64,000 bases of DNA from Roseateles sp049532965 (GTDB lineage: Bacteria; Pseudomonadota; Gammaproteobacteria; Burkholderiales; Burkholderiaceae_C), in NCBI RefSeq assembly GCF_049532965.1, contig NZ_CP186694.1, forward strand, positions 3,720,001-3,784,000. The letters are read 5' to 3'. The notes under the pieces were generated by a model. The model was given only the letters and a program-made list of their open reading frames with translations. It was not told where the DNA came from and did not search any database. A program made the translations under genes and the position numbers. Positions 1 through 8,187 of this stretch are shown here, piece after piece (the first letter of the stretch is position 1; each line of letters opens with the position of its first letter).

Positions 1-2729
1 CGCAGACGCTGACGCGCGGCCAGATGTACGACACCGCCTCGACGGTGCTGGCCCAGCGGCTGGCCCAGGTCGACGGCGTGGGCCAGGTCAACGTCGGCGG
101 CGGCGCGCTGCCGGCCGTGCGGGTGGAGCTGAACCCCGACAAGCTCGCTGCGAACGGCATCGCGCTCGACACCGTGCGGCAGGCCATCGGCAACACCAAC
201 GCGAACCGGCCCAAGGGCGCGGTCGAGGACAGCGACCGCTACTGGCAGATCGGCGCGAACGACCAGGCGCGCAGCGCCTCGGACTATGCGCCGGTGGTGC
301 TGTCCTACCGCGATGGCGCCGCGCTGCGGCTGCGCGACGTGGCCGACGTCGTCGATTCCGTCCAGGACGTGCGCAACTACGGCGCGTCCAACGGCCAGCC
401 CGCCGTGCTGCTCTTCATCCAGAAGGAACCCGGGGCCAACATCATCGAGACCGTCGCGCATGTGCGCGAACTGCTGCCTCGACTGCAGGCGTCGATCCCG
501 CCGGCGATCGAGCTCAAGGTCATCAGCGACCGCACGCCGACGATCCGCGCCTCGCTGGTCGAGGTGCAGCGCGCGATGGCGATCGCCGTCGGCCTCGTGA
601 TCCTGGTGGTACTGCTGTTCCTGCGCAGTTGGCGGGCCACCTTGCTGCCGGCCGTGGCGGTGCCGGTCTCGCTGGCGGGCACCTTCGGCGTGATGTACCT
701 GTGCGGCTACAGCCTGGACAACCTGTCCGCGATGGCGCTGACGGTGGCCACCGGCTTTGTCGTCGACGATGCGATCGTGGTGCTCGAGAACATCACCCGC
801 TACATCGAGCAGGGGCTCAAGCCGGTCGATGCGGCGCTGCGCGGCGCGCGCGAGATCGGCTTCACCGTCATCTCCATCAGCCTGTCGCTGGTGGCGGTCT
901 TCATCCCGATCCTGCTGATGGGCGGCGTCGTGGGGCGGCTGTTCCGCGAGTTCGCGGTCGTGCTGTCCGCGGCCATCCTGGTGTCGATGGTGGTGTCGCT
1001 GACGACGACGCCGATGATGGCCTCACGCGTGCTGAGGCCTCGCAAGGAGGCCGAGCCCCCGGCCGCGTCGGCCCGGCGCAAGGGCTGGTTCGCGCGTGCG
1101 GCCGGCCGCTTCAACCGCGGCCTGGCCCGCGGCTATCGGCGCTCGCTGATGTGGACGCTGCGGCACCAGCCGGTGGCGCTGCTGTCGCTCGTCGCCGTGG
1201 TCGCGGTGAACGTCTGGCTGTACGGGGCGATTCCGAAGACCTTCTTCCCGCAGCAGGACACCGGCGTGCTGATCGGCGGCGTGCAGGCGGACCAGGGCAG
1301 TTCCTTCGAGATGATGCGCAAGCGCGTCGACCGCTTCATGGAGATCATCCTGTCCGACCCCGCGGTGCAGAACGTCAACGGCAACACCGGCGGCGGACAG
1401 CGCAACTCGGCCAACTTCTACATCACGCTCAAGCCGCTGAAGGAGCGCAAGGTCTCGGCGGACCAGGTGGTGAACCGGCTGCGCGACAGGATGTCGCACG
1501 AGCCTGGCGCCAACCTGTTCCTGGTGCCGGTGCAGGACATCCGCATCGGCGGCCGGCAGGCCAACGCGCAGTACCAGTACACGCTGCAGGCGGACGACCT
1601 CGAGGTGCTGCGCACCTGGGAGCCGCGCGTGCGCAATGCGCTGTCGCAGTTGCCGGAGCTGACCGACGTGAACACGGACCAGCAGGACAAGGGCGTGCAG
1701 ACCTCGCTGGTCATCGACCGCGACGCGGCGGCGCGGCTGGGCGTGACGGTCAGCACCATCGACACGACCTTGAACAACGCATTCGGCCAACGCCAGGTCG
1801 GCGTGATCTACAACCCGCTGAACCAGTACCGCGTGGTGATGGAGCTGGCGCCGGAGTACCTGCAAGGGCCGGAGACGCTGCGCAAGCTGTATGTGACGAG
1901 CAGCTCGGGCGCGCAGGTGCCGCTGTCGGCATTCAGCCGCTTCGAAACGACCAACACGCCGCTGTCGGTGAATCACCAGAGCGGCACGCCGGCGTCGACG
2001 ATCAGCTTCAACCTGCCGGAGGGCGTGTCGCTGTCGCAGGCCACCGACGCGATCAACAGCGCGATGGCGGCACTGGGCGTGCCGGTGTCGATGCGCGGCA
2101 CCTTCGCCGGCACGGCCAATGCTTTCCAGGACGCGCTGAAGACGCAGCCGGTGCTGATCGGAGCCGCCATCATCGCGATCTACCTGGTGCTGGGCATGCT
2201 CTACGAGAGCCTGGTGCATCCGGTCACCATCCTGTCGACGCTGCCGTCGGCGGGTGTGGGCGCGCTGCTGGCGCTGATGATGTTCAACACGGAGTTCTCG
2301 ATCATCGCGTTGATCGGCGTGATCCTGCTGATCGGCATCGTGAAGAAGAACGCGATCATGATGATCGACTTCGCCATCGCTCGGCAGCGCACCACGGCGC
2401 ACCTGACGGCGGGCGCGGCGATCTTCCGCGCGGCGAAGCTGCGGCTGCGGCCGATCCTGATGACGACTTTCGCCGCGATCTTCGGCGCGGTGCCGCTGGC
2501 ACTGGGCAGCGGCGACGGCGCGGAACTGCGCCAGCCGCTCGGCATCGCGATCGTCGGCGGCCTGGTCCTGAGCCAGTTGCTGACGCTGTACACGACGCCG
2601 GTCGTCTTCGTGACGATGGAACGGCTGCGCCAACGCGTGATGTCGCGCCGCGAGCGCCGCCGCGCGCTGCAGCGCGGCGACACGCCGATCACCCCCGAGC
2701 CGCCCGCGGCTCCGACCCTGCAAGGCTGA
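1..2729 (+). CDS. RND multidrug efflux permease, MdtB/MdtC/MuxC type (5' end outside window)
   Basis: This is the inner-membrane proton-driven pump subunit of a tripartite drug exporter. The reading frame is open from base 3, with no stop before the first in-window ATG at base 24. The start therefore lies upstream, and roughly 130 residues of the usual ~1030 are missing. Counting from that ATG, the conserved proton-relay pair Asp248-Asp249 sits in the motif VVDDAIVVLEN of transmembrane helix 4. The C-terminal part carries the ELRQPLGIAIVGGL...TLYTTPVV block typical of the MdtB/MdtC/MuxB/MuxC branch. The outer-membrane factor gene follows after 3 bases, so the two form one operon. The family is clear; the substrate cannot be read from sequence. 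Confidence 0.95.
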   Translation, partial: QTLTRGQMYDTASTVLAQRLAQVDGVGQVNVGGGALPAVRVELNPDKLAANGIALDTVRQAIGNTNANRPKGAVEDSDRYWQIGANDQARSASDYAPVVLSYRDGAALRLRDVADVVDSVQDVRNYGASNGQPAVLLFIQKEPGANIIETVAHVRELLPRLQASIPPAIELKVISDRTPTIRASLVEVQRAMAIAVGLVILVVLLFLRSWRATLLPAVAVPVSLAGTFGVMYLCGYSLDNLSAMALTVATGFVVDDAIVVLENITRYIEQGLKPVDAALRGAREIGFTVISISLSLVAVFIPILLMGGVVGRLFREFAVVLSAAILVSMVVSLTTTPMMASRVLRPRKEAEPPAASARRKGWFARAAGRFNRGLARGYRRSLMWTLRHQPVALLSLVAVVAVNVWLYGAIPKTFFPQQDTGVLIGGVQADQGSSFEMMRKRVDRFMEIILSDPAVQNVNGNTGGGQRNSANFYITLKPLKERKVSADQVVNRLRDRMSHEPGANLFLVPVQDIRIGGRQANAQYQYTLQADDLEVLRTWEPRVRNALSQLPELTDVNTDQQDKGVQTSLVIDRDAAARLGVTVSTIDTTLNNAFGQRQVGVIYNPLNQYRVVMELAPEYLQGPETLRKLYVTSSSGAQVPLSAFSRFETTNTPLSVNHQSGTPASTISFNLPEGVSLSQATDAINSAMAALGVPVSMRGTFAGTANAFQDALKTQPVLIGAAIIAIYLVLGMLYESLVHPVTILSTLPSAGVGALLALMMFNTEFSIIALIGVILLIGIVKKNAIMMIDFAIARQRTTAHLTAGAAIFRAAKLRLRPILMTTFAAIFGAVPLALGSGDGAELRQPLGIAIVGGLVLSQLLTLYTTPVVFVTMERLRQRVMSRRERRRALQRGDTPITPEPPAAPTLQG

Positions 2730-2732
2730 GAC

Positions 2733-4190
2733 ATGCCGATCCCGATGACTTCGACTGCCCTTCCCCGTCACTCCCCGATTGCGACGGCGACTGTCGTGGC
2801 GATGGCGGCGTTCGCCTCGCTGATCGGCGGTTGCGCGGTGACGCGCGTCGATCCGCCCGCGCCGGTCCAGGCCCCGGTCCAGTACAAGGAAGACGGACTC
2901 TGGCAGAAGGCGCAACCCGCCGCGGCCGAGCCGGTGCCCGAGCAGTGGTGGACGCTGTTCAACGATCCGGTGCTGAACGACCTGCAGCATCGGCTGGTGA
3001 TCGGCAATGAGAACCTCAAGGCGGCCGTCGCCCAGGTGGCGAGCGCGCGGGCGGCGCTGGAGGCGAGCGGCTCGGCGCTGTTCCCGACGCTGTCAGCCGG
3101 GTTCTCCGGCACGCGCAGCGCCAATCCGGACGGCAACGTCAGCAACGGCACGGTCAGCCGCGGCGCGACCAACAGCGTGCAGGCGTCGCTGAACGCGAGC
3201 TGGGAGATCGACCTGTGGGGGCGCCTGCGCCTGGCCAGCGACAGCGCGAATGCGTCGCTGCAGGCGAGCGCCGATGATCTGGCGGCGGCGCGCCTGAGCG
3301 CGCAGGCGACGCTGGCCCAGACCTATTTCTCGCTGAGGACCGCCGAGGCGCAGGAGGCGCTCTACGACCGCAGCGTCAAGGCCTACGAGCGCTTCCTGGA
3401 CCTGACGCAGGCGCGCTATCAGAGCGGCGTGGCCGCCCGCAGCGATGTGCTGCAGGCGCAGACGCAGTTGCGTTCGGCGCAGGCGCAATTGCTGGAGACG
3501 CGCTCGACGCGCGGTCAATTGGCGCATGCGATCGCCGTGCTGCTGGGGCTGCCGCCATCGGCGCTCGATCTCACGCGCAGCGCCGAGTTGCCGGCGCCGC
3601 CGGAGGTGCCGGCCATGCTGCCGTCGCAGTTGCTGGAGCGCCGCCCGGACATCGCCGCGGCGCAGCGGCGGGTCGCTTCGGCCTACGCCCAGATCGGGAT
3701 CGCGGATGCGGCGTACTTTCCGTCGCTGACGCTCTCGGCGAGCGGCGGCTACCGCGGCAGCACGCTCAGCAACCTGCTGTCGGCGCCGAATCTGTTCTGG
3801 TCGCTCGGCCCCTCTGTCGCGGCCGCGATCTTCGACGGTGGGCAACGCAAGCTGGCGAGCGCCCAGGCGCGCGCCAGTGCGGAGGTGGCGACATCGACCT
3901 ATCGGCAGACGGTACTGACGGCGCTGCAGGAGGTCGAGGACAACCTGATCCTCGCGGACCACCTGCGCGAGGAGGCGAGGCTGCAGCAGGAAGCCGTGGA
4001 GGCGGCGCAGCAGAACCTGACGCTGGTGACGGACCAGTACCGTGCGGGCACGGTGTCCTTCCTCGACGTCACGACCGCGCAGAACAGCGCGTTCACCGCC
4101 GAAGCCACGCTGCTGTCGGTGCGCAACCGGCAGTTGGCGGCGATCAATCTGCTGCTGAAGAACGTGGCCGGGCGGTGGACCCCGGCATGA
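2733..4190 (+). CDS. RND efflux outer-membrane factor, NodT family lipoprotein
   Basis: This is a TolC-like outer-membrane channel of a tripartite efflux pump, 485 residues, which is normal for the NodT family. A lipoprotein signal ends in the lipobox LIGGC with the acylated Cys at residue 34. Two outer-membrane-efflux-protein repeats follow, with family motifs such as NASWEIDLWGRL and LLERRPDIAAAQ. The gene starts 3 bases after the permease stop, with an AAGG ribosome-binding site inside the end of that gene, so translation is probably coupled. An internal ATG four codons in is a possible alternative start. Its partner pump is the gene immediately upstream; the periplasmic adaptor is presumably before the window. 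Confidence 0.93.
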   Translation: MPIPMTSTALPRHSPIATATVVAMAAFASLIGGCAVTRVDPPAPVQAPVQYKEDGLWQKAQPAAAEPVPEQWWTLFNDPVLNDLQHRLVIGNENLKAAVAQVASARAALEASGSALFPTLSAGFSGTRSANPDGNVSNGTVSRGATNSVQASLNASWEIDLWGRLRLASDSANASLQASADDLAAARLSAQATLAQTYFSLRTAEAQEALYDRSVKAYERFLDLTQARYQSGVAARSDVLQAQTQLRSAQAQLLETRSTRGQLAHAIAVLLGLPPSALDLTRSAELPAPPEVPAMLPSQLLERRPDIAAAQRRVASAYAQIGIADAAYFPSLTLSASGGYRGSTLSNLLSAPNLFWSLGPSVAAAIFDGGQRKLASAQARASAEVATSTYRQTVLTALQEVEDNLILADHLREEARLQQEAVEAAQQNLTLVTDQYRAGTVSFLDVTTAQNSAFTAEATLLSVRNRQLAAINLLLKNVAGRWTPA

Positions 4191-4214
4191 AAAACGGCTC
4201 CCCGAGGGAGCCGT
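4190..4214 (-). terminator. rho-independent terminator of lipA
   Basis: A GC-rich hairpin (ACGGCTCC on the plus strand, four-base loop, GGGAGCCGT) is followed on the minus strand by five U residues. It lies in the 51-bp convergent gap between the efflux operon and lipA. The U-run serves the leftward lipA transcript, and the stem may also slow rightward transcription. Confidence 0.75.
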
Positions 4215-4241
4215 CCGTAGCGAAGCGCCAGGCACCGTGGA

Positions 4242-5252
4242 TCAAGCCGCCGACGCCTTCTCCGCTTCCGCCTTCTCCAGCGCCGCGTGGGCTTGCTGGT
4301 CGGCGTGGTAGCTGGAACGCACCATCGCGCCGACCGCCGCGTGCGTGAAGCCCATCTTGTAGGCCTCTTCCTCGAACATCTTGAAGGTGTCCGGGTGCAC
4401 GTAGCGACGCACCGGCAGGTGGTGGCCCGACGGGGCCAGGTACTGCCCGATCGTCAGCATGTCGATGTCGTGGGCCCGCATGTCGCGCATGACCTGCAGG
4501 ATCTCTTCGTCGGTCTCGCCCAGCCCGACCATGATGCCGCTCTTGGTCGGCACGCCCGGCACCTCCTGCTTGAAGCGCTTGAGCAGGTTGAGGCTGAACT
4601 GGTAGTCCGAGCCGGGGCGCGCTTCCTTGTACAGGCGCGGCGCGGTCTCGAGGTTGTGGTTCATCACATCGGGCGGCGCCGCCTTCAGGATGTCCAGCGC
4701 GCGATCCATGCGGCCGCGGAAGTCCGGCACCAGCACTTCGATCTGCGTCGCCGGGCTCAACTCGCGCACCTTGCGGATGCACTCGGCGAAGTGACCGGCG
4801 CCGCCGTCGCGCAGGTCGTCGCGGTCCACGCTCGTGATCACCACGTAGCTCAGCTTCAGCGCGGCGATCGTCTTGGCCAGGTTCAGCGGCTCGTCGACGT
4901 CCAGCGGATCCGGCCGGCCGTGGCCGACATCGCAGAACGGGCAGCGCCGGGTGCACTTGTCGCCCATGATCATGAACGTCGCCGTGCCCTTGCCGAAGCA
5001 TTCGCCGATGTTGGGGCAGGACGCTTCCTCGCAGACCGTGTGCAGCTTGTGCTCGCGCAGGATCTGCTTGATCTCGTAGAAGCGGGTCGAGGGGCTGCCC
5101 GCCTTCACCCGGATCCAGTCGGGCTTCTTCAGCTGCTCGGCCGGGATGATCTTGATCGGGATCCGCGCCGTCTTGGCTTGCGCCTTCTGCTTGGCGGTCG
5201 CGTCGTAGTCGGACGCGCTCTTGGCTTCGTGGGTGACGTTCTCGGTTGCCAT
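4242..5252 (-). CDS. lipA: lipoyl synthase
   Basis: A radical-SAM enzyme that inserts two sulfur atoms into the protein-bound octanoyl chain to make the lipoyl cofactor of pyruvate and 2-oxoglutarate dehydrogenases and the glycine-cleavage system. Both iron-sulfur cluster motifs are present: the auxiliary cluster cysteines C74, C79 and C85 (CEEASCPNIGEC) and the radical-SAM cluster C100, C104 and C107 (CTRRCPFC). The C-terminal RSSY motif supplying the conserved serine ligand is also present. Its 336 residues are normal for the family. It lies 31 bases downstream of lipB in the same direction, the standard two-step lipoate assembly operon. The start ATG follows a clear GAAAGAGCG upstream stretch. 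Confidence 0.98.
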   Translation of the reverse strand: MATENVTHEAKSASDYDATAKQKAQAKTARIPIKIIPAEQLKKPDWIRVKAGSPSTRFYEIKQILREHKLHTVCEEASCPNIGECFGKGTATFMIMGDKCTRRCPFCDVGHGRPDPLDVDEPLNLAKTIAALKLSYVVITSVDRDDLRDGGAGHFAECIRKVRELSPATQIEVLVPDFRGRMDRALDILKAAPPDVMNHNLETAPRLYKEARPGSDYQFSLNLLKRFKQEVPGVPTKSGIMVGLGETDEEILQVMRDMRAHDIDMLTIGQYLAPSGHHLPVRRYVHPDTFKMFEEEAYKMGFTHAAVGAMVRSSYHADQQAHAALEKAEAEKASAA

Positions 5253-5283
5253 CAGGCGCTCTTTCGGTTGCCTCGTTCGGGCC

Positions 5284-5952
5284 TCAGGGTTCGAGTTGCG
5301 CGGCGAGCCGCTCTCCGAACCGCTGGGCCACCGTGGCCCAGTCCGTGAAAACCCCGAGTGTAGCGAGGTCCACTGTCTGGAGGCCTGCGTACCCGCACGG
5401 ATGGATGCCCAGGAAGGGTTTCAGGTCCATCGCCACATTGAGCGCGACGCCGTGGTACGTGCAGTGGCGGCTCACCTTGATGCCCAGCGCGGCGACCTTG
5501 CCCAGGCCGCGGAACGGGTCGGCCGGATCGGCGGGGCCTGTCAGCGCCGCGTGCGCGCCCGGGTCGTCCAGCCGGACGTAGATGCCGGGCGCGCCGGCGA
5601 CGCGGTGACCCGTCACGCCGAGGCCATCCAGTGTCTGGATGACGGCGGTTTCGAGGCGGAAGACGTATTCCTTGACGAAGATGCCGAGCCGCCGCAGGTC
5701 CACCAGCGGATAGGCCACCACCTGGCCGGGGCCGTGATAGGTCACCTGGCCGCCGCGGTTGGTCTGCACGACGGGAATGCCTTGGGCGTCGAGCACGTTC
5801 TCCGCCTGACCGGCCAATCCCTGCGTGTAGACGGGATCGAACTCGCACAGCCAGAGTTCATCGGGGGTGTCGGGACCGCGCGCGTCGGTGAAGGCGCGCA
5901 TTGCGTCCAGCGTGGCCGCATAGTCGACACGGCCGAGGGTCTTGATCAGCAT
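5284..5952 (-). CDS. lipB: octanoyl-[ACP]:protein octanoyltransferase
   Basis: Transfers octanoate from acyl carrier protein to the lipoyl domains, giving the substrate for LipA. The family motif TNRGGQVTYHGPGQ is at residues 64-77, and the catalytic pair is Lys159 (GIKVS) and Cys186 (HPCGYAG). There is a ~20-residue insertion (about residues 129-149) before the catalytic lysine, which I regard as a lineage insertion rather than damage because the flanking motifs are intact. At 222 residues it is close to family length. It is first in the lipB-lipA operon. Confidence 0.97.
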   Translation of the reverse strand: MLIKTLGRVDYAATLDAMRAFTDARGPDTPDELWLCEFDPVYTQGLAGQAENVLDAQGIPVVQTNRGGQVTYHGPGQVVAYPLVDLRRLGIFVKEYVFRLETAVIQTLDGLGVTGHRVAGAPGIYVRLDDPGAHAALTGPADPADPFRGLGKVAALGIKVSRHCTYHGVALNVAMDLKPFLGIHPCGYAGLQTVDLATLGVFTDWATVAQRFGERLAAQLEP

Positions 5953-6014
5953 GTCGGCATGCTAGCCGCGATGCGCCTAGGATCGCCCGGATCGGGACTT
6001 CCAGGAGGTGCGCC

Positions 6015-6698
6015 ATGCCGCGTCACATCACGGTTCTTGCCGCTGCGGCAATGGTGTTGGGACTCGCGCTGCCGGCGAGCGCCGCGCCGGCCACCGCGGC
6101 GAAGGGGCCGGTCACGCTCGAGCAGGCGCTCGCGACTTACGAGCGCGGCGATCTCGCGGCGGCCGAGCGCCAGTTCCGGGCGTTGTCGCAGCGGGGTGTT
6201 GCCCTGGGGGACTACAACCTGGCGATGATGCATTTGCGAGCGGAGGTGCCGAATCCAGACGCGAAGCTGGCGCGCGAGCTGCTCGTGCGCGCTGCGGGCC
6301 GGGGCCTGGTGCGAGCGGAGCTGGCGCTGGGCCAGTTCCATGAGCAGGGGGAGGATGGCAAGCCGGATCTGGTGCAGGCGCAGTCCTGGTACCTGAAGGC
6401 GGCCGAGCACGGAAGTGTCGATGCGCAGGTGGCGGTGGCCACGGCGTTCTACCTTGGCCGCGGCGCGGCGAAGGATTTTCCGCTTGCCGCGCAGTGGTAC
6501 CGCGAAGCGGCAAAGGGCGGTGACGTCGGCGCGCAGTACCTGATTGCGTCGATGTACGAATCGGGCCTGGGCGTGGCGCGCGACCTGCGCCTGGCGCGTT
6601 ACTGGTACGACATCGCAGCCCGCAATGGCGACGAAGCCGCCCCCTACAAACTGAAGGCGGTCGACGCCGCCCTCGCCGCCGCCGCGAACAGCATCTAA
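6015..6698 (+). CDS. secreted Sel1-like repeat protein
   Basis: A 227-residue protein with an N-terminal signal peptide (hydrophobic stretch to about residue 24, AAPA-like cleavage region). It is followed by four or more Sel1-like/TPR repeats, for example LAREL..AAGRGLVRAELALGQFHEQG, QSWYLKAAEHGSVDAQVAVATAFY and AAQWYREAAKGGDVGAQYLIASMYESG. Such alpha-solenoid repeats bind protein partners, and the location here is periplasm or cell surface. An AGGAGGTG ribosome-binding site precedes the ATG. The gene is divergent from lipB. No enzymatic domain is visible and the partner is unknown. Confidence 0.85.
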   Translation: MPRHITVLAAAAMVLGLALPASAAPATAAKGPVTLEQALATYERGDLAAAERQFRALSQRGVALGDYNLAMMHLRAEVPNPDAKLARELLVRAAGRGLVRAELALGQFHEQGEDGKPDLVQAQSWYLKAAEHGSVDAQVAVATAFYLGRGAAKDFPLAAQWYREAAKGGDVGAQYLIASMYESGLGVARDLRLARYWYDIAARNGDEAAPYKLKAVDAALAAAANSI

Positions 6699-6751
6699 CC
6701 CGCGTCAGGCAACCGCCCACCGGGTGATCAGCGGTGCGTGCCCAGCGCTCC

Positions 6752-6878
6752 CCTGTAAGCCGCGAGCGGTGCCGAGTCGGGAGGGCCAGCTAGGCGCAAA
6801 CCGGAGCCATAGCGGCGCTATGGCGAGGATTTGCAACGCCGCTGGCTGCCCGACTCGGCGCCGCTCGCGGTTTACAGG
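6752..6878. repeat. 127-bp imperfect palindrome between convergent genes
   Basis: Two arms of about 62 bp pair almost end to end. The left arm begins CCTGTAAGCCGCGAGCGG and its inverse (CCTGTAAACCGCGAGCGG on the minus strand) begins at the right end. The next blocks, GCCGAGTCGGG and GCCAGC, also match. The centre is GCCATAGCG-G-CGCTATGGC, a perfect 9-bp stem. The right arm includes the last sense codon and stop of the ybeD-like gene. No U-run follows either arm, so it is not a classic terminator. It may be a palindromic or MITE-like dispersed element. No second copy was seen in this window. Confidence 0.8.
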
Positions 6879-7165
6879 ACTACTTTGACGAGGGGGTGGG
6901 AGGTCAGGGTGCGATAGAGCTCGTCGAGCTGTTCGCGGCTGGTGGCGGTGATGGTGATGGTGAGGCCGAGGTAGTTGCCGCCCTTGCTGGGGCGTTGCTC
7001 GACGGTCGACGCATCGAAGCCCGGGTCGAACTGCCGGGCCACGCTGACGATGGCCTCGACGAAGCCGTCCACATGGGCGCCCATCACCTTGATGGGAAAC
7101 CGGGACGGGTACTCGATGAGCGATTGATCGGGCGGAATCGGCGCGTTGTTGAACGTGGTGGTCAT
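6872..7165 (-). CDS. YbeD-like (DUF493) small ACT-like protein
   Basis: A 97-residue protein of the YbeD/DUF493 family, an ACT-like alpha/beta fold. The matching features are PIPPDQSLIEYPSRFPIKVMG near the N terminus, a central DASTVEQRPSKGGNYLGLTITI, and LYRTLTSHPLVKVVL at the end. Family members sit beside lipB in many proteobacteria and are thought to have a regulatory role, which is not established. I chose the ATG that begins MTTTFNNAP because homology starts there, and upstream in-frame codons read as the end of dat. It starts 22 bases after dat. Its stop codon lies inside the palindrome described above. Confidence 0.9.
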   Translation of the reverse strand: MTTTFNNAPIPPDQSLIEYPSRFPIKVMGAHVDGFVEAIVSVARQFDPGFDASTVEQRPSKGGNYLGLTITITATSREQLDELYRTLTSHPLVKVVL

Positions 7166-7187
7166 GATGGGTTCCAAGTGGAGGCGG

Positions 7188-8069
7188 TCATAGGCTTTGC
7201 AAGACCTTGGCCCGCTGGTACGCCTCGTAGAGCTTCGCGTAGACGGGCCCCGGCTTGCCGCGCAGCGCGCCGTGCCCGACGGGCTCATGGTCCAGGCGCG
7301 TGACCGGCGCGACTTCGCGGGTCGCGGACGTCAGCAGGATCTCATCCGCGGTGGAGAGTTCCGTTTCAGCGATCGGACGCAGGTTGCAGGCAATGCCGAG
7401 CTCCTCGCAGAGTTCCTTCAGCAGCCGCACGCGCACGCCCTCGAGCAGCGTCTCCCCGGGCGGCGGCGTCAGCACGGCACCGTCGCGGACGATCCAGACA
7501 TTGCTGCTCGAGCCCTCCGTCAGGTAGCCATCCCGGATCAGCATCGTCTCGTCCGCGCCCTGGTCGACCGCCACCTGCCGCGCCAGCACATTGCCCAGCA
7601 GCGAGATGCTCTTGATGTCCCCCCGCTGCCACCGGAAATCGCGCGCCGTCACGCAGGCCAGGCCCTGATGCCGCTGCTCCGGCGTCAGCGCCAGCAGCGG
7701 CTGCGTGTACGCGAGCACCGTCGGCTCCAGGTCCTTGGGCATCGCATGGCCCCGCGGCGCGACGCCCCGCGTCACTTGCAGGTAAATCGCCTGGTCCTCG
7801 ACCTCCGGCAGATGCGCGACCAGGCTCCGGAACAGGTCCAGCCAGGCCTCGCGCTCATAGGGGTCCTCGATGCGCAGCGCCTTCAGGCTGCGGCCGAGGC
7901 GGTCCAGATGGTCCTCGACGCGGAACAGCCGTCTCGCGTACACCGGGATGGTCTCGTAGACGCCGTCGCCGAACAGGAAACCGCGATCCATCACCGGCAC
8001 CCGGGCATCGCCGAGCCGGCCGAGGTGGCCGTTCAGGTAGCAAGGCAGGTCGACCCAGGACATCGTCAT
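7188..8069 (-). CDS. dat: D-amino-acid aminotransferase (class IV PLP)
   Basis: A fold-type IV PLP aminotransferase, most likely interconverting D-alanine and D-glutamate for peptidoglycan. Motifs with this start: RGFLFGDGVYETIP near residue 30, the PLP lysine K153 in GDIKSISLLGN, and E185 in YLTEGSSSN. The start is set at the ATG preceded by GGGAG six bases upstream. An ATG eight codons earlier exists but has no ribosome-binding site. Length is 293 residues. It sits between dacC and ybeD-like, so a cell-wall role fits. A branched-chain aminotransferase activity cannot be fully excluded from sequence alone. Confidence 0.9.
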   Translation of the reverse strand: MTMSWVDLPCYLNGHLGRLGDARVPVMDRGFLFGDGVYETIPVYARRLFRVEDHLDRLGRSLKALRIEDPYEREAWLDLFRSLVAHLPEVEDQAIYLQVTRGVAPRGHAMPKDLEPTVLAYTQPLLALTPEQRHQGLACVTARDFRWQRGDIKSISLLGNVLARQVAVDQGADETMLIRDGYLTEGSSSNVWIVRDGAVLTPPPGETLLEGVRVRLLKELCEELGIACNLRPIAETELSTADEILLTSATREVAPVTRLDHEPVGHGALRGKPGPVYAKLYEAYQRAKVLQSL

Positions 8070-8187
8070 CGGTGGCTCCCGCAACATGGTCACGCCGAAG
8101 CCACCGACTGTACGCCGCCGGGCCGGTCCGCCAACCCCGGCAAGCGGGGGGACATCCGGTCCCCTGGCGAGCGGAGTCAGCCCGGGC

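Noticed and set aside
1023..2990. Leftward 655-codon frame across the efflux permease gene
   Set aside because: Low-complexity Arg/His-rich translation antisense to a clear RND gene; a by-product of high G+C at the third codon position.
6752..6878. Palindrome read as an integron attC site
   Set aside because: There is no integrase, no cassette array and no attC core sites (GTT...AAC); the symmetry extends over the whole arms.
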